DNA of 64,000 nucleotides from UBA5364 sp050259235 (GTDB lineage: Bacteria > Bacillota_I > Bacilli_A > RF39 > UBA660), in contig JBLNAG010000001.1 of the NCBI GenBank assembly GCA_050259235.1, positions 62,001 to 126,000 of the forward strand. Direction: 5' to 3'. A program made the position numbers and the translations under genes. The notes beneath the pieces are model-generated. The model ran no database searches. It had not been told where the DNA came from and worked only from the letters and a program-made list of their open reading frames with translations. Below are positions 1 through 9,700 of the stretch, piece after piece. The stretch's first letter is position 1. The number at the start of each line of letters is the position of its first letter.

Positions 1-332
1 AAAGCATCTACTAATTCTTTAGGAAATCCCGTTTCAGTGAATGTTTTGAATGGTTTAACAGTATGAATACCCATCATTTCTAAATGTCCTGTTAATGTAT
101 CCTTGCCATTACTGATAGGTTCAGCATATGTATAGTAGGAAATTGTTTTGTTTTTTTCATCTGTTACTAAATTTATTAATCCCATTTTTTCTAAATTAGT
201 AAATTTTATATTTGTTTTATGACAAATTGTTCCTAATGTACTTGCTCCTTCATCGTGAAATTTATCAGCGTCTTTTGCTTCACCTACTCCTAGTGAATCT
301 AATACAATTAATATTATTCTCTTATATTTCAT
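1..332 (-). CDS. deoB: Phosphopentomutase, N-terminal part (runs off window)
   Basis: Only the first ~110 codons lie in the window; the gene continues beyond position 1. The visible peptide begins MKYKRIILIVLDSLGVGEAK and contains DEGASTLGTI and NGKDTLTGHLEMMG, the metal-binding and phospho-acceptor region typical of DeoB (alkaline-phosphatase superfamily, interconverting ribose/deoxyribose 1- and 5-phosphates in nucleoside salvage). The ATG at 330-332 has a GGGGA ribosome site just upstream. It follows xerD by about 11 bp on the same strand, the xerD-deoB order known from Bacillus, so the two are probably co-transcribed. Confidence 0.93.
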   Translation of the reverse strand, partial: MKYKRIILIVLDSLGVGEAKDADKFHDEGASTLGTICHKTNIKFTNLEKMGLINLVTDEKNKTISYYTYAEPISNGKDTLTGHLEMMGIHTVKPFKTFTETGFPKELVDA

Positions 333-343
333 ATTTTCCCCTT

Positions 344-1231
344 CTATTTTCCGTGCGGATGAAATTCTTCGTAGTTTTTCTTTAATTTATCCTTTGAAAT
401 ATGTGTATATATTTGGGTTGTTGATAGATTTGAATGTCCTAATAATTCTTGAATTGTTCTTAAATCAGCCCCATAATCAAGTAAATGTGTCGCAAATGAA
501 TGTCTTAAGGTATGAGGTGAAAAAGAAGTCTTTATTTCTTTAAGTTGAGCTTGTTTTTTAATGATTTTAAAGAATCCTTGCCTAGTCATTTTATTCCCAT
601 GATTATTTAAAAATAAGTAATCATTGATATTTCTTTTAAACATACCATCACGGTAATTAGTTAAATATTCATTTAATGATTCTAAAGCATAATCACCTAT
701 TGGAATAATTCTTTCTTTATTTCCTTTACCAAATGTTCTAACAAGTGCCATATCTAAATCAATGTTATGTACTTTTAAATTAACTAATTCACTTACTCTT
801 AATCCAGTTGCATACATTAATTCTAACATAGCTTTATTACGATAACTAAAGCTATCTTTTAATTCTACTTCAAGTAGTTTCATTACTTCTTGAATTGATA
901 ATACTTTTGGTAATGATTTTCTTAATTTTGGTAATTCAATAAATTCAATTGGATTATTTTTAATATATTTTTCAATTAACAAATATTTATAAAAAGTTCT
1001 TATTGATGATATGTTTCTAGCAATACTTTTATCATTTAAATCACATTTCTTTAAGTACTTTAAGTATTCCTTAATATCATCACTTTTAATGTCACTTAAT
1101 GATTTATTCTTGTTAAAATCATAGTATTTCACGAGATCAAATGTATATGATTCAATAGTGGCATTCGAATATTTTTTATCAATTAAAAGATAATTTCTAA
1201 ATTCTTCTATCTTATCTTTGAAATCATTCAT
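344..1231 (-). CDS. xerD: Tyrosine recombinase XerD/XerC (chromosome dimer resolution)
   Basis: A 295-aa protein with the usual two-domain Xer layout: an N-terminal SAM-like core-binding domain (about residues 1-90) and a C-terminal catalytic domain. The catalytic Arg is in ATGLRVSEL, the HxxR motif in SPHTLRHSFATHLL, the second His in LLGHSNLSTT, and the nucleophile in the following TQIYTH. Length and continuity with deoB fit the host dif recombinase rather than a phage or element integrase. There is no att-like repeat or element cargo around it. XerC and XerD cannot be separated with certainty from sequence alone; the deoB neighbour favours XerD. Confidence 0.9.
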   Translation of the reverse strand: MNDFKDKIEEFRNYLLIDKKYSNATIESYTFDLVKYYDFNKNKSLSDIKSDDIKEYLKYLKKCDLNDKSIARNISSIRTFYKYLLIEKYIKNNPIEFIELPKLRKSLPKVLSIQEVMKLLEVELKDSFSYRNKAMLELMYATGLRVSELVNLKVHNIDLDMALVRTFGKGNKERIIPIGDYALESLNEYLTNYRDGMFKRNINDYLFLNNHGNKMTRQGFFKIIKKQAQLKEIKTSFSPHTLRHSFATHLLDYGADLRTIQELLGHSNLSTTQIYTHISKDKLKKNYEEFHPHGK

Positions 1232-1282
1232 ACTATCACCATCATAATTATACCAAAAATACTATTATTTGGCTAATATTTT

Positions 1283-1291
1283 TGATAAAAT
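1283..1291 (+). promoter_or_regulatory. Extended -10 promoter for rarA (probable)
   Basis: TGATAAAAT matches an extended -10 element (TGn followed by TAAAAT) 17 bp before the rarA start. A convincing -35 is not visible. It lies in the 76-bp divergent gap between xerD and rarA. Confidence 0.4.
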
Positions 1292-1307
1292 ATAGTTGGT
1301 GATATAA

Positions 1308-2507
1308 ATGAATGAACCTTTAGCAATACTTCTTAGACCAACCAAAACAAGTGATATTATTGGTCAAGAACATTTGATTGGAAAAGATAAAATAATTACT
1401 AATTTAGTTAAAAATAAACGATTATTTTCTATGATTTTATATGGTAAACCAGGAATTGGTAAGACTAGTATTGCATGGGCTATAGTAAATGAATTAAATT
1501 TAAGATATCGTATGTTAAATGCAGTAATAAATAATAAAAAAGATTTTGATATTGTTGTAGAAGAAGCCAAGATGTATAAGGGTCTAGTTATTATTATGGA
1601 CGAAATTCATCGTTTAAATAAAGATAAACAAGATTTATTATTACCTTATTTAGAAAATGGTTTAATAACTTTAATTGGCTTAACTTCTTCAAATCCATAT
1701 CATAAAATTAATCCTGCTATTAGAAGTAGATGTCAAATTTTCGAATTAATAGAATTAAATGAAGATGATATTATTAAAGGAATTAAAAAAGCTATTAAAG
1801 TCTTAGATAATATAACTATTGATAGTAAAACAATTAAGTATATTGCTAAATTATCATCTGGGGATTTAAGATCAGCTTATAATTTATTAGAAATGGCTTA
1901 TCATTCTACTTCTGATCATAAAATAACTGAAGAAATTATTAAACAAATAAATAGTAAACCGGTATTCTTTCATGATAAAAATGAAGATGGTCATTATGAT
2001 GTATTAAGTGCTTTTCAAAAGTCAATTCGCGGTAGTGATGTAAATGCTAGCTTACATTATTTAGCAAGACTTATTGAAGTTGAAGATTTAGATAGTATTT
2101 ATAGAAGAATGAGTGTTATTGCTTATGAAGATATAGGACTTGCTAATCCTAGTATGGGTCCTAAAGTAGATGCTTGCATTAATGCTTGTGAAAGATTAGG
2201 ATTACCTGAAGCTAGAATACCCCTTTCAGTAACGGTAATTGAACTTGCATTATCTCCAAAATCAAATAGTGCCTATATGGCTTTAGATATGGCTTTAAAT
2301 GACATTAGAATGGGAAATGCGGGTAATGTACCTAATAATATTAAAACTAGTTCTAATGATTATTTATACCCTCATAACTACCCTAATGGATATGTAAAAC
2401 AACAATATTTACCTGATAATATTAAAAATAAGAAATATTATAATCCTAAAACCACTAGTAAATATGAAGAATCACTAAAAATGGTATATGATAAGTTAAA
2501 TAAGTGA
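1308..2507 (+). CDS. rarA: Replication-associated recombination protein A (AAA+ ATPase)
   Basis: A 399-aa RarA/MgsA/WHIP-family clamp-loader-like ATPase acting at stalled replication forks. Walker A is GKPGIGKT (residues 46-53) and Walker B is VIIMDEIH (94-101). Sensor 1 is in LTSSNP, followed by the SRCQIFEL arginine-finger segment. The C-terminal tetramerisation part contains YEDIGLANP and the family-typical HNYPNGYVKQQYLP near the end. Slightly shorter than most homologues at the N-terminus but starting at the expected place before the RPT motif. It is the only long plus-strand gene in the left third of the window. Confidence 0.95.
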   Translation: MNEPLAILLRPTKTSDIIGQEHLIGKDKIITNLVKNKRLFSMILYGKPGIGKTSIAWAIVNELNLRYRMLNAVINNKKDFDIVVEEAKMYKGLVIIMDEIHRLNKDKQDLLLPYLENGLITLIGLTSSNPYHKINPAIRSRCQIFELIELNEDDIIKGIKKAIKVLDNITIDSKTIKYIAKLSSGDLRSAYNLLEMAYHSTSDHKITEEIIKQINSKPVFFHDKNEDGHYDVLSAFQKSIRGSDVNASLHYLARLIEVEDLDSIYRRMSVIAYEDIGLANPSMGPKVDACINACERLGLPEARIPLSVTVIELALSPKSNSAYMALDMALNDIRMGNAGNVPNNIKTSSNDYLYPHNYPNGYVKQQYLPDNIKNKKYYNPKTTSKYEESLKMVYDKLNK

Positions 2508-2509
2508 AT

Positions 2510-2538
2510 TTGACAAATATTTTTAATTGGTATATAAT
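2510..2538 (+). promoter_or_regulatory. Consensus sigma-A promoter of a short transcript
   Basis: A perfect TTGACA (2510-2515), 17-bp spacer and perfect TATAAT (2533-2538), placed immediately after the rarA stop. Transcription should start near 2545 and would run into the hairpin at 2670-2692, giving a ~145-nt RNA. Confidence 0.8.
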
Positions 2539-2564
2539 TATTCTTGTTTTAGGGGGAGTTTAAC

Positions 2565-2654
2565 GTGTTCCTATTAATTATGAATTCAATTGATAACTTT
2601 TTATTATCGATTACAATGATAAATGAATTTTTAAAACAGTTAAGCAATAAATAA
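2565..2654 (+). CDS. Possible 29-aa hydrophobic peptide (or small RNA leader)
   Basis: A GTG-started open frame of 29 codons with a strong AGGGGGAG ribosome site at 2551-2558, six bases before the start. The peptide begins MFLLIMNSIDNFLLSI and ends in KQLSNK: a hydrophobic N-terminal half with a short basic tail. It is the only content of the short transcript defined by the promoter at 2510-2538 and the terminator at 2670-2692. Size and character resemble type I toxin or small membrane peptides, but there is no family match I can name; the RNA itself could be the functional product. Confidence 0.45.
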   Translation: MFLLIMNSIDNFLLSITMINEFLKQLSNK

Positions 2655-2669
2655 TTATAGAATAGAAAA

Positions 2670-2692
2670 AAAGAGACTTTAGGTCTCTTTTT
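2670..2692. terminator. Bidirectional intrinsic terminator
   Basis: AAAGAGAC / GTCTCTTT stem (8 bp) with a 5-nt loop, a T-run on the plus side and an A-run (2665-2672) giving a T-run on the minus side. It can end both the short plus-strand transcript and holA. Confidence 0.8.
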
Positions 2693-3632
2693 ATATGTTT
2701 ATAATAAATAATTCAATGCCCATTTCTTTATCAATTAATCCACTTTTTATATTATAGTCTAGGTCTGCTAAATCATTAATATGCTTTAAAATGACTTTAT
2801 TATCATAATTAGTACCTTTTTCTAAGGCTTTTTGGATACGAAATGGATGAATATCTAACATAGATGAAATATCATTTTTAGTATATCCTTTTTTATATAA
2901 TTCTTTAGATTGATACATTATTCTAAATTGATTAGCAATCATTACTAAAATAGTTAATGGTTCTTCATTATATTTAAGCATTTCATGATAAGTAATAAGA
3001 GCACTTTCTTTATTTTTAGATATAATATTATCAATTAAATGAAAGATGTCCATATCAATATTTTTATTAGTTAAGTTAATAATATCTTCATCTAATATTT
3101 CTTTCTCATCAAATTTATATAATTTTATTTTATCTACTTCTTTTTCCATTAAATTTAGGTTAGTCCCTACTCTATCTATTAATAGATTAATTGAACTAAG
3201 ATTTATTTTATAATCTTTAAACATATCTTTAACAATATTATTAATATTATTAGAAAAATTAAAGTCTTTTACAGTACCAATACTCTTGATTTTCTTTACT
3301 ATTTTCTTTCTATCATCAATATTTTCATCATTTACTGTGAATATCATGATAGTATCTGGATTAATATTATCAAAATACTTTTCTAATTCTTCAATATTAG
3401 GATCTAGAATAGTTTTCTTAGAACCGGTGAAGAGATTACTGTTATTACAAATAATTACCTTTTTATCACTAAATAATGAGATAGTTAATGCATCATCTAT
3501 TACTTCGTTTAATAAAACATTTTCTAAATCATAACTATTTACATTAATATTATCAATATTATTATCTGATAATATTTTTTTAATTTCCTTATTAATCAAA
3601 TAATCTTCTTTACCATAAAATAAATATATCAT
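2691..3632 (-). CDS. holA: DNA polymerase III delta subunit
   Basis: A 313-aa HolA-family clamp-loader delta subunit. It opens with MIYLFYGKEDYLINKEI, the usual start of the degenerate AAA+ domain (no functional Walker A is expected in delta). It continues with DALTISLFSDKKVIICNN and the middle helical domain, and the C-terminal collar domain contains ILVMIANQFRIMYQSKEL and LDIHPFRIQKAL, characteristic of HolA. It loads the sliding clamp with delta-prime and tau/gamma. The ATG has a GAGGTG ribosome site 4-5 nt upstream. Confidence 0.92.
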   Translation of the reverse strand: MIYLFYGKEDYLINKEIKKILSDNNIDNINVNSYDLENVLLNEVIDDALTISLFSDKKVIICNNSNLFTGSKKTILDPNIEELEKYFDNINPDTIMIFTVNDENIDDRKKIVKKIKSIGTVKDFNFSNNINNIVKDMFKDYKINLSSINLLIDRVGTNLNLMEKEVDKIKLYKFDEKEILDEDIINLTNKNIDMDIFHLIDNIISKNKESALITYHEMLKYNEEPLTILVMIANQFRIMYQSKELYKKGYTKNDISSMLDIHPFRIQKALEKGTNYDNKVILKHINDLADLDYNIKSGLIDKEMGIELFIINI

Positions 3633-3662
3633 AGTTCACCTCATTATTGTTGTACTATAAAT

Positions 3663-3671
3663 ATTATATCA
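3663..3671 (-). promoter_or_regulatory. Extended -10 promoter for holA (probable)
   Basis: On the minus strand TGATATAAT forms a consensus extended -10 element about 30 bp before the holA start. No clear -35 is present, which is common for extended -10 promoters. Confidence 0.5.
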
Positions 3672-3743
3672 AAAAGCACTTGAAAAAGATATTGGTTATA
3701 TAAAAATCAATTAAAACTAAAGAAATTGAAAGTAAAATTTATT

Positions 3744-3775
3744 AAAAAAATATGATTTTTTAATCATATTTTTTC
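3744..3775 (-). terminator. Intrinsic terminator of the ATPase/surface-protein operon
   Basis: A 13-bp perfect stem (3745-3757 with 3762-3774) and 4-nt loop located 18 bp past the stop of the 2774-aa gene. The A-run at 3744-3750 gives a T-run on the minus strand. Confidence 0.7.
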
Positions 3776-3792
3776 TTTTATAATTTTTTATA

Positions 3793-6700
3793 TTAGTTAT
3801 TAAACTTATTTAAAAATTTAATATTCTTTAAGTAATAAATCAAACTTATAATAATAGATAATATAATGATACCAAAAATTGTTAATCCATTTACAAACTT
3901 AAATATTTTTTTACCTTTACTATTACCAATATAAAAATCAATTAAATTTGTATTAGAATAAATTTTTGCAGTCTCAGATACACTTTTTTCTTTTTCAATG
4001 GATATAAATGATTCTTCATCATATATAACAAATTCTTGTTTAGCAGGGTCATATGCTACAACATATTTCTTTTCTTCTATTAACTCATTTTCATTAGTAC
4101 TATTAGGTTTTTCATTTTTATCGATTTTGCCACTTAATACTTTATCAATAGGATTTGCAATTAATTTCTTTTCTAGTTCTTTGCTTTCAACAAAGCTGTT
4201 ATAAATATCTTTATCTATAACACTTTTTGAAATAGATAATTTTGTTTTAAAATAATCTATTAATGTCATATCAGGTTTAACCTTATCAATGAAAATTCTT
4301 TGACCTGTTCTATAATCAAAACCATAGAAGCTACCATTATCATAGACTACCACTATAGTACCATTATTATTAGAAAAATTATGTGTCATATATTTTATGT
4401 TTTTATTTTCAAAATCATTTGGAAAATTAATTTTTTCTTTTAAATTATAAATAATACCATCATTTCCAAGTACAGTTTGATATGATTTATTACCATAATT
4501 ATCAATTATTACACTAGCTTTTATAGAAGGTAATCTACTATCAATTAATTCTAATTTACCGTCTTTTATAAAAATTTGATTTTCATTTATTGCAATATTT
4601 CCAAATTTTTCTATTGTAGAGAAATTATTATAAGTTTTAATGATAGAATTCTCGTGTTCAAATTCAAATAATGGTGTTATTGTATTTGAAAGAGTAATTC
4701 CTTTAATATTATTATCGGTTAGTTGTTTTAAAGTTAAATCATATATATCACCATCGACATTTAAAGCTTTATCTAAATGTATATTTACAAATATTCCAGA
4801 AATATTTGTATCATTGCTAATAATACGATCATTCTTTATATAATAGTAGTTATCACCAAAAACAGATGCTTCCTTTTTTATAATATCTGGAGTGATTTTT
4901 TTTATAGTTTCATTTATGCCATCACTAACTCTAATTGTAAAATCAGTGACATAATCATAGTCAAAAGTATAAATTCTACTATTAATTGGTTGCTGTTCAA
5001 CTATCTTATTATCTACTTCAATTGTAAACTTAGTATATTCTTGAATATCATTAAATTCAAGATTAATTTTATCAACACCCGTTGAATATACATCAAACTT
5101 AGGTAAAATATTGGCACTAGCTACCACTTGACTCATTAATGGATTGATATCACTAGGCAATGAAATTAAAACTTGATTTGGTACTATCACAGTACTTCCA
5201 CTTTTGATTCGTGGAAAGTTTCCTGTTGCTAAGTCAGGGTAATTCCAATAAGTAGTTGACAAGCCAATGCTTGTATATGTAGTCTGTAATTTTAATTTAT
5301 TAAAATCGACTAGATTTGTACTAGTAAGCCCATTATTTGGAACATCCTTTACTGGCGTTCCATTAATAGTTGTGTTATCGTATACTCTTAAATTAGTGAT
5401 TAAATTAGAATAGGCTCTATCGTTACCTACAGTTGGAGAAGTTAATCCATATTGGTTAGTAGCAATAATGTTAGCAACTACTAAATTACCAAAGAAGTGA
5501 CCACTATATAATGGTGCTCCTGTATTACCTATTAATCCACCAGCATTACTTTGAGCTTTTACATTACTTCTTTCTACAATAGTAGAATATATTCTAGATA
5601 CATTAGTTGCACCTGTTGTAAATATATTATCAACATATCCTATTATTGCCCCAGCGTTAATACCAGTAGCCTCAACATTAGCATTTGTACTATTGTATCC
5701 AATATTACCAGAAATGATGTAACCAGTTATACCACCGACATTATTTACTCCTCTAACTGTTGTATTATAAATAAAACTATAGTAGATACTACTATTTTGA
5801 TAACCTATAAATCCTCCTGTATTTCGTCCATTAGAAGTTACAGTTGAATTAATAACACCAGAATTATATAGTGCATAACCAGTGATTGCTCTTCCAACCA
5901 TACCACCAACATTTTCAGAAGCTGTTGACAATCCTTCTACTAATGTACCAGTTACATATCCATTATAAACATAATATGAATATCCAAATGCTCCACCAAT
6001 ATCAGTAGCGGTTCCTTTTACATGGCAATTAGTAACACTTATTTCATCTAATCGATAAAAGTAACTATTACCAGACATACCACCAACGTAATTATTACCA
6101 CTAATAGTTGAATCTGAGATTGATGAATAACTGGCACTTCCAACTCCAGCTAAACCACCAACATAAGTTCTTCCTGAAACATCCATATTACTTAAAGTAA
6201 AATTATTAAATGTTGTTCTATCATAATATTCTTTATATGCAAGAACTCCACCAGTATAATCACGCCCAACTACTTTAATGTAATTAGCTGTTATATTATT
6301 AAAATTATTGTCATATAGTGATCTTGATACAAATCCTGATGTAAAATCCAATCCTGTTGCTGTAATGTTTTGGAGTGTAATATTTGTAGTATTGTACCCT
6401 CTACCAAATATTATTGGTGCAACATATGACATATTAGGAGCATTAATTGTAATATTAGAAAAATTCACTCTATCTATATCTGCATTACTCATTCTGATTA
6501 TAGAAGTATAACTACCAGAAGTGGCAGTATTATTAATTTGAATATTTTCGAAATTAACATTTTTTAAGCTTGTACTTAGTTTTTTTATAAGTGAATTATA
6601 ACTACCTTTAAAATTCAAAGTTAAATTTTTTAAAGTATGTCCCCCATCAGTTCCTTCTAAACGTCCTATAGAAACATTAGTATTAATATTTATTTTTCCT

Positions 6701-9700
6701 GAAAAGTCAATATCAGCAACTAAACGATAATTTTCTAAATCATCTTTGCTTATTAATTGCCAATCTTCAAATTTTTCTATATTTTTATAGAATTGTAATG
6801 GGATAATTATAGCTTTTCTTAATAATTTACTTTCTCCGTTTTCCTCATAAATTATCTTATTTAATTTATAGGTATCAAAATATTTAATTGGCTCAACAAC
6901 AACTTCAATAGTTGTTATACCATTAACGGTCAAATTTTTATTAGTTTGAACAATATTAAAATAATCAAATTCTATATTTGTAATATTTTTATTTTCTGGA
7001 TTCTTAAAACTAACTAATACTGTAGCATCATTAATTCTTTGTACCACATTTACATTAATAACTGGAAAATTTACTTCTTCTATGTAATTATTAACTTGAT
7101 TAGGTAACAGTTTATCGCCGGTGGTATTATACAATTTAGGAAGGCTACCATCTTGTTCTATGCTGTCATAATTAAAAAAGTCACCTAATTTTATAACATT
7201 AATATATGTATTTTTAATTAATAAATCTTCTTTACTAAGTAAAGTTTCACCAAAAACTGAAGTAGAAGTAAAACCATTTATAGTTTGTTCTGAATAAGCA
7301 TAGTTATATTGATTAGGTTGAATATTTCCAACAGTTCTATGCATATTACTAGTTAAATAAGAGCTATATAGGTTACCTAATGATAATGTACGTGAAGTAA
7401 TATTATTGTTGCTATTTCCAATAATACCACCGATAAAGTCTAATTCACTATTTATATCAACTTTTGAATAAACATTATATAAGCTTCCACTAGACCAACC
7501 AACTATACCACCAGTATAAACAGAATTGGTTGAAATTTTACCTATTGCATAACTATTTTCAATAACACCTCCACTTAATTGTCCAACTAAACCTCCTACA
7601 CCGAAAGTTGAAACAGAATCAAGAATACTGATATTAACATCTTGGGCAAAGCAATTTTCTATGTAGCCAGAGCTTAGGTATCCAACTAAAGAACCAATTC
7701 TAACATCATTTAGTTCTGCTCCTGTTATATTATTAAAATTAGTTACAGATGAATTTCGAATAATTATTCCACTACCTGAATATCCTACCAAACCACCTAT
7801 GTAACTGGTTGCATTTATATAGACATTTTTCATATGAACATTATCTATAATTGGATTATTAGCTGTGTTGTAAATTAATCCCCCATAGGAAGCGGCATTT
7901 GTTTTTCTATAGTTGTTAACATATAAATTTTTTATTTCTCCGCTTAAAGTAGTAAATAAACCATTACCACTAGAAATCTCTATATTTTTAATTGTATAAC
8001 CATTACCATTTAATTTACCACTAAAATTACCTATTGAAAAGTTAATTGCATCTCTAAAATCCAAGTCAGTCGTTAATTGATAATTTTCACTTGGACTACT
8101 TTTGATTAGATTCCAATCATTAATTGAAGAAATATTTCTATATAAATCAAAATAAAGAATTCTTTCATTTGCAGCATATTTTCTAGTATAAGGAATATTA
8201 TATGCTCCAACTGAATTAATGGCCATAACATAATATTTTGATACATATTTTATTGGATTAGTAATATTAGCAATAACTTTACTCTTCCCATTAGCATATG
8301 TTTGAGATAATATTTCGACTGAAACATCTTTTATATCAATTCGAGTTATTCTTTCTCCAGCAGGATTATGAACATTAAACATTACCTTAGCTGAATCAAC
8401 CTTAGGTTCAATCACCTCTAGAGATGTAATGTCAATTAGATCTGAATCTTCAACTGTAATCAATGGAATTAAATCTTGGCTTGGCATACAATCTGGCCAA
8501 TCTAATTGTGGGTAAAAACCTTTTGAAACTAATTCATCAATAATAAATTTATTTTCATTATTTAATACATTATTTTGAAAGTCAACATCATGAATAGCTA
8601 AACTTGAAATTTTCTGACTATAGTTAGCATTAAATATATCATTTGATGCATAGAATAAATTTCTAACATTAATTGTGTTAGAAACAACACCAACGTTCGG
8701 ATCAAGATTTAAATCAACACCTTGACCAGAACCAACTGAATATGTATTTTGAAGAATTCCTCGATTACTTTCACCAATAATACTACCAACTTGTTTGTCC
8801 CGCTCTAAGCCTGAAGCCGTATTAACGGTTAATAATGAGAAAACATTTTCAATGTTTGAATTTACTCCAGTGTAAGCAGCAATAGGCCCGACACGTTTGT
8901 TTCCGGTAGTACCATTAGGATAAGTAGCATTTATTGGTTCACCATATACATAACCATTTTTCATTGTTCCGTAGTTATGTAAAACACCAGTTGAGAAAAA
9001 GTATGATCCATGAATTGGTACTTTAGAATTAATAACAAAATTTTCTACTGTACCATAGTTAACATAAGAAATTGTATCATATATAATATTTGGTACAGCT
9101 GTTGCATTAACAATTGTAACTTTTAAATTTCTTATTGTTCCATAACTATAATAATTAAACCCGTACCAATAACTTCTTTCAACGGGGTTGTCCAACGATA
9201 TTTCTAAATTTAAATTTTGAATTAATGCTGTACTAGAAAGGGTATGAAATAAATAGGATGGTCTATTTTGTACATTAAGTTTTACAGTATGCCCTTGAAA
9301 ATCAATTTCACCATTAAAAGTTCCATTATAATTTCTATTTAATCGAGTAAAATCTAAATCATTTAAAACAATATATTTTTTATTACTATCCATAGCAAAG
9401 AATTCAGTAGTTGTTCTAATACTACGTATTTCTTTTTCAGTAGTAAAAGCAGTACTATTAATAACATAAAAACGATCTCTTATTTTTACTAATAATTCAA
9501 ACTTATATTCAGAATTACGTTCCAAGACATATTGTTTAATGGCATCAGTAACAATTGATGTATCACCCATTTCATAACGGTTGGTTTCAACTAATTCGTT
9601 ATCTTTATATATATTAATATAATAATCTTTAGTAATAATTTCGTTTCTAGTATCATTAAGATTTATAATTAACTCGGTATTATAAAGTAATGGAGATGTA

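Noticed and set aside
344..1231. Integrase of a mobile element
   Set aside because: Linked to deoB in the conserved housekeeping order, with no att repeats, element cargo or adjacent tRNA target.
5551..5847. Plus-strand open frames inside the giant surface genes
   Set aside because: They are antisense shadows of long, motif-bearing minus-strand genes and lack ribosome sites.
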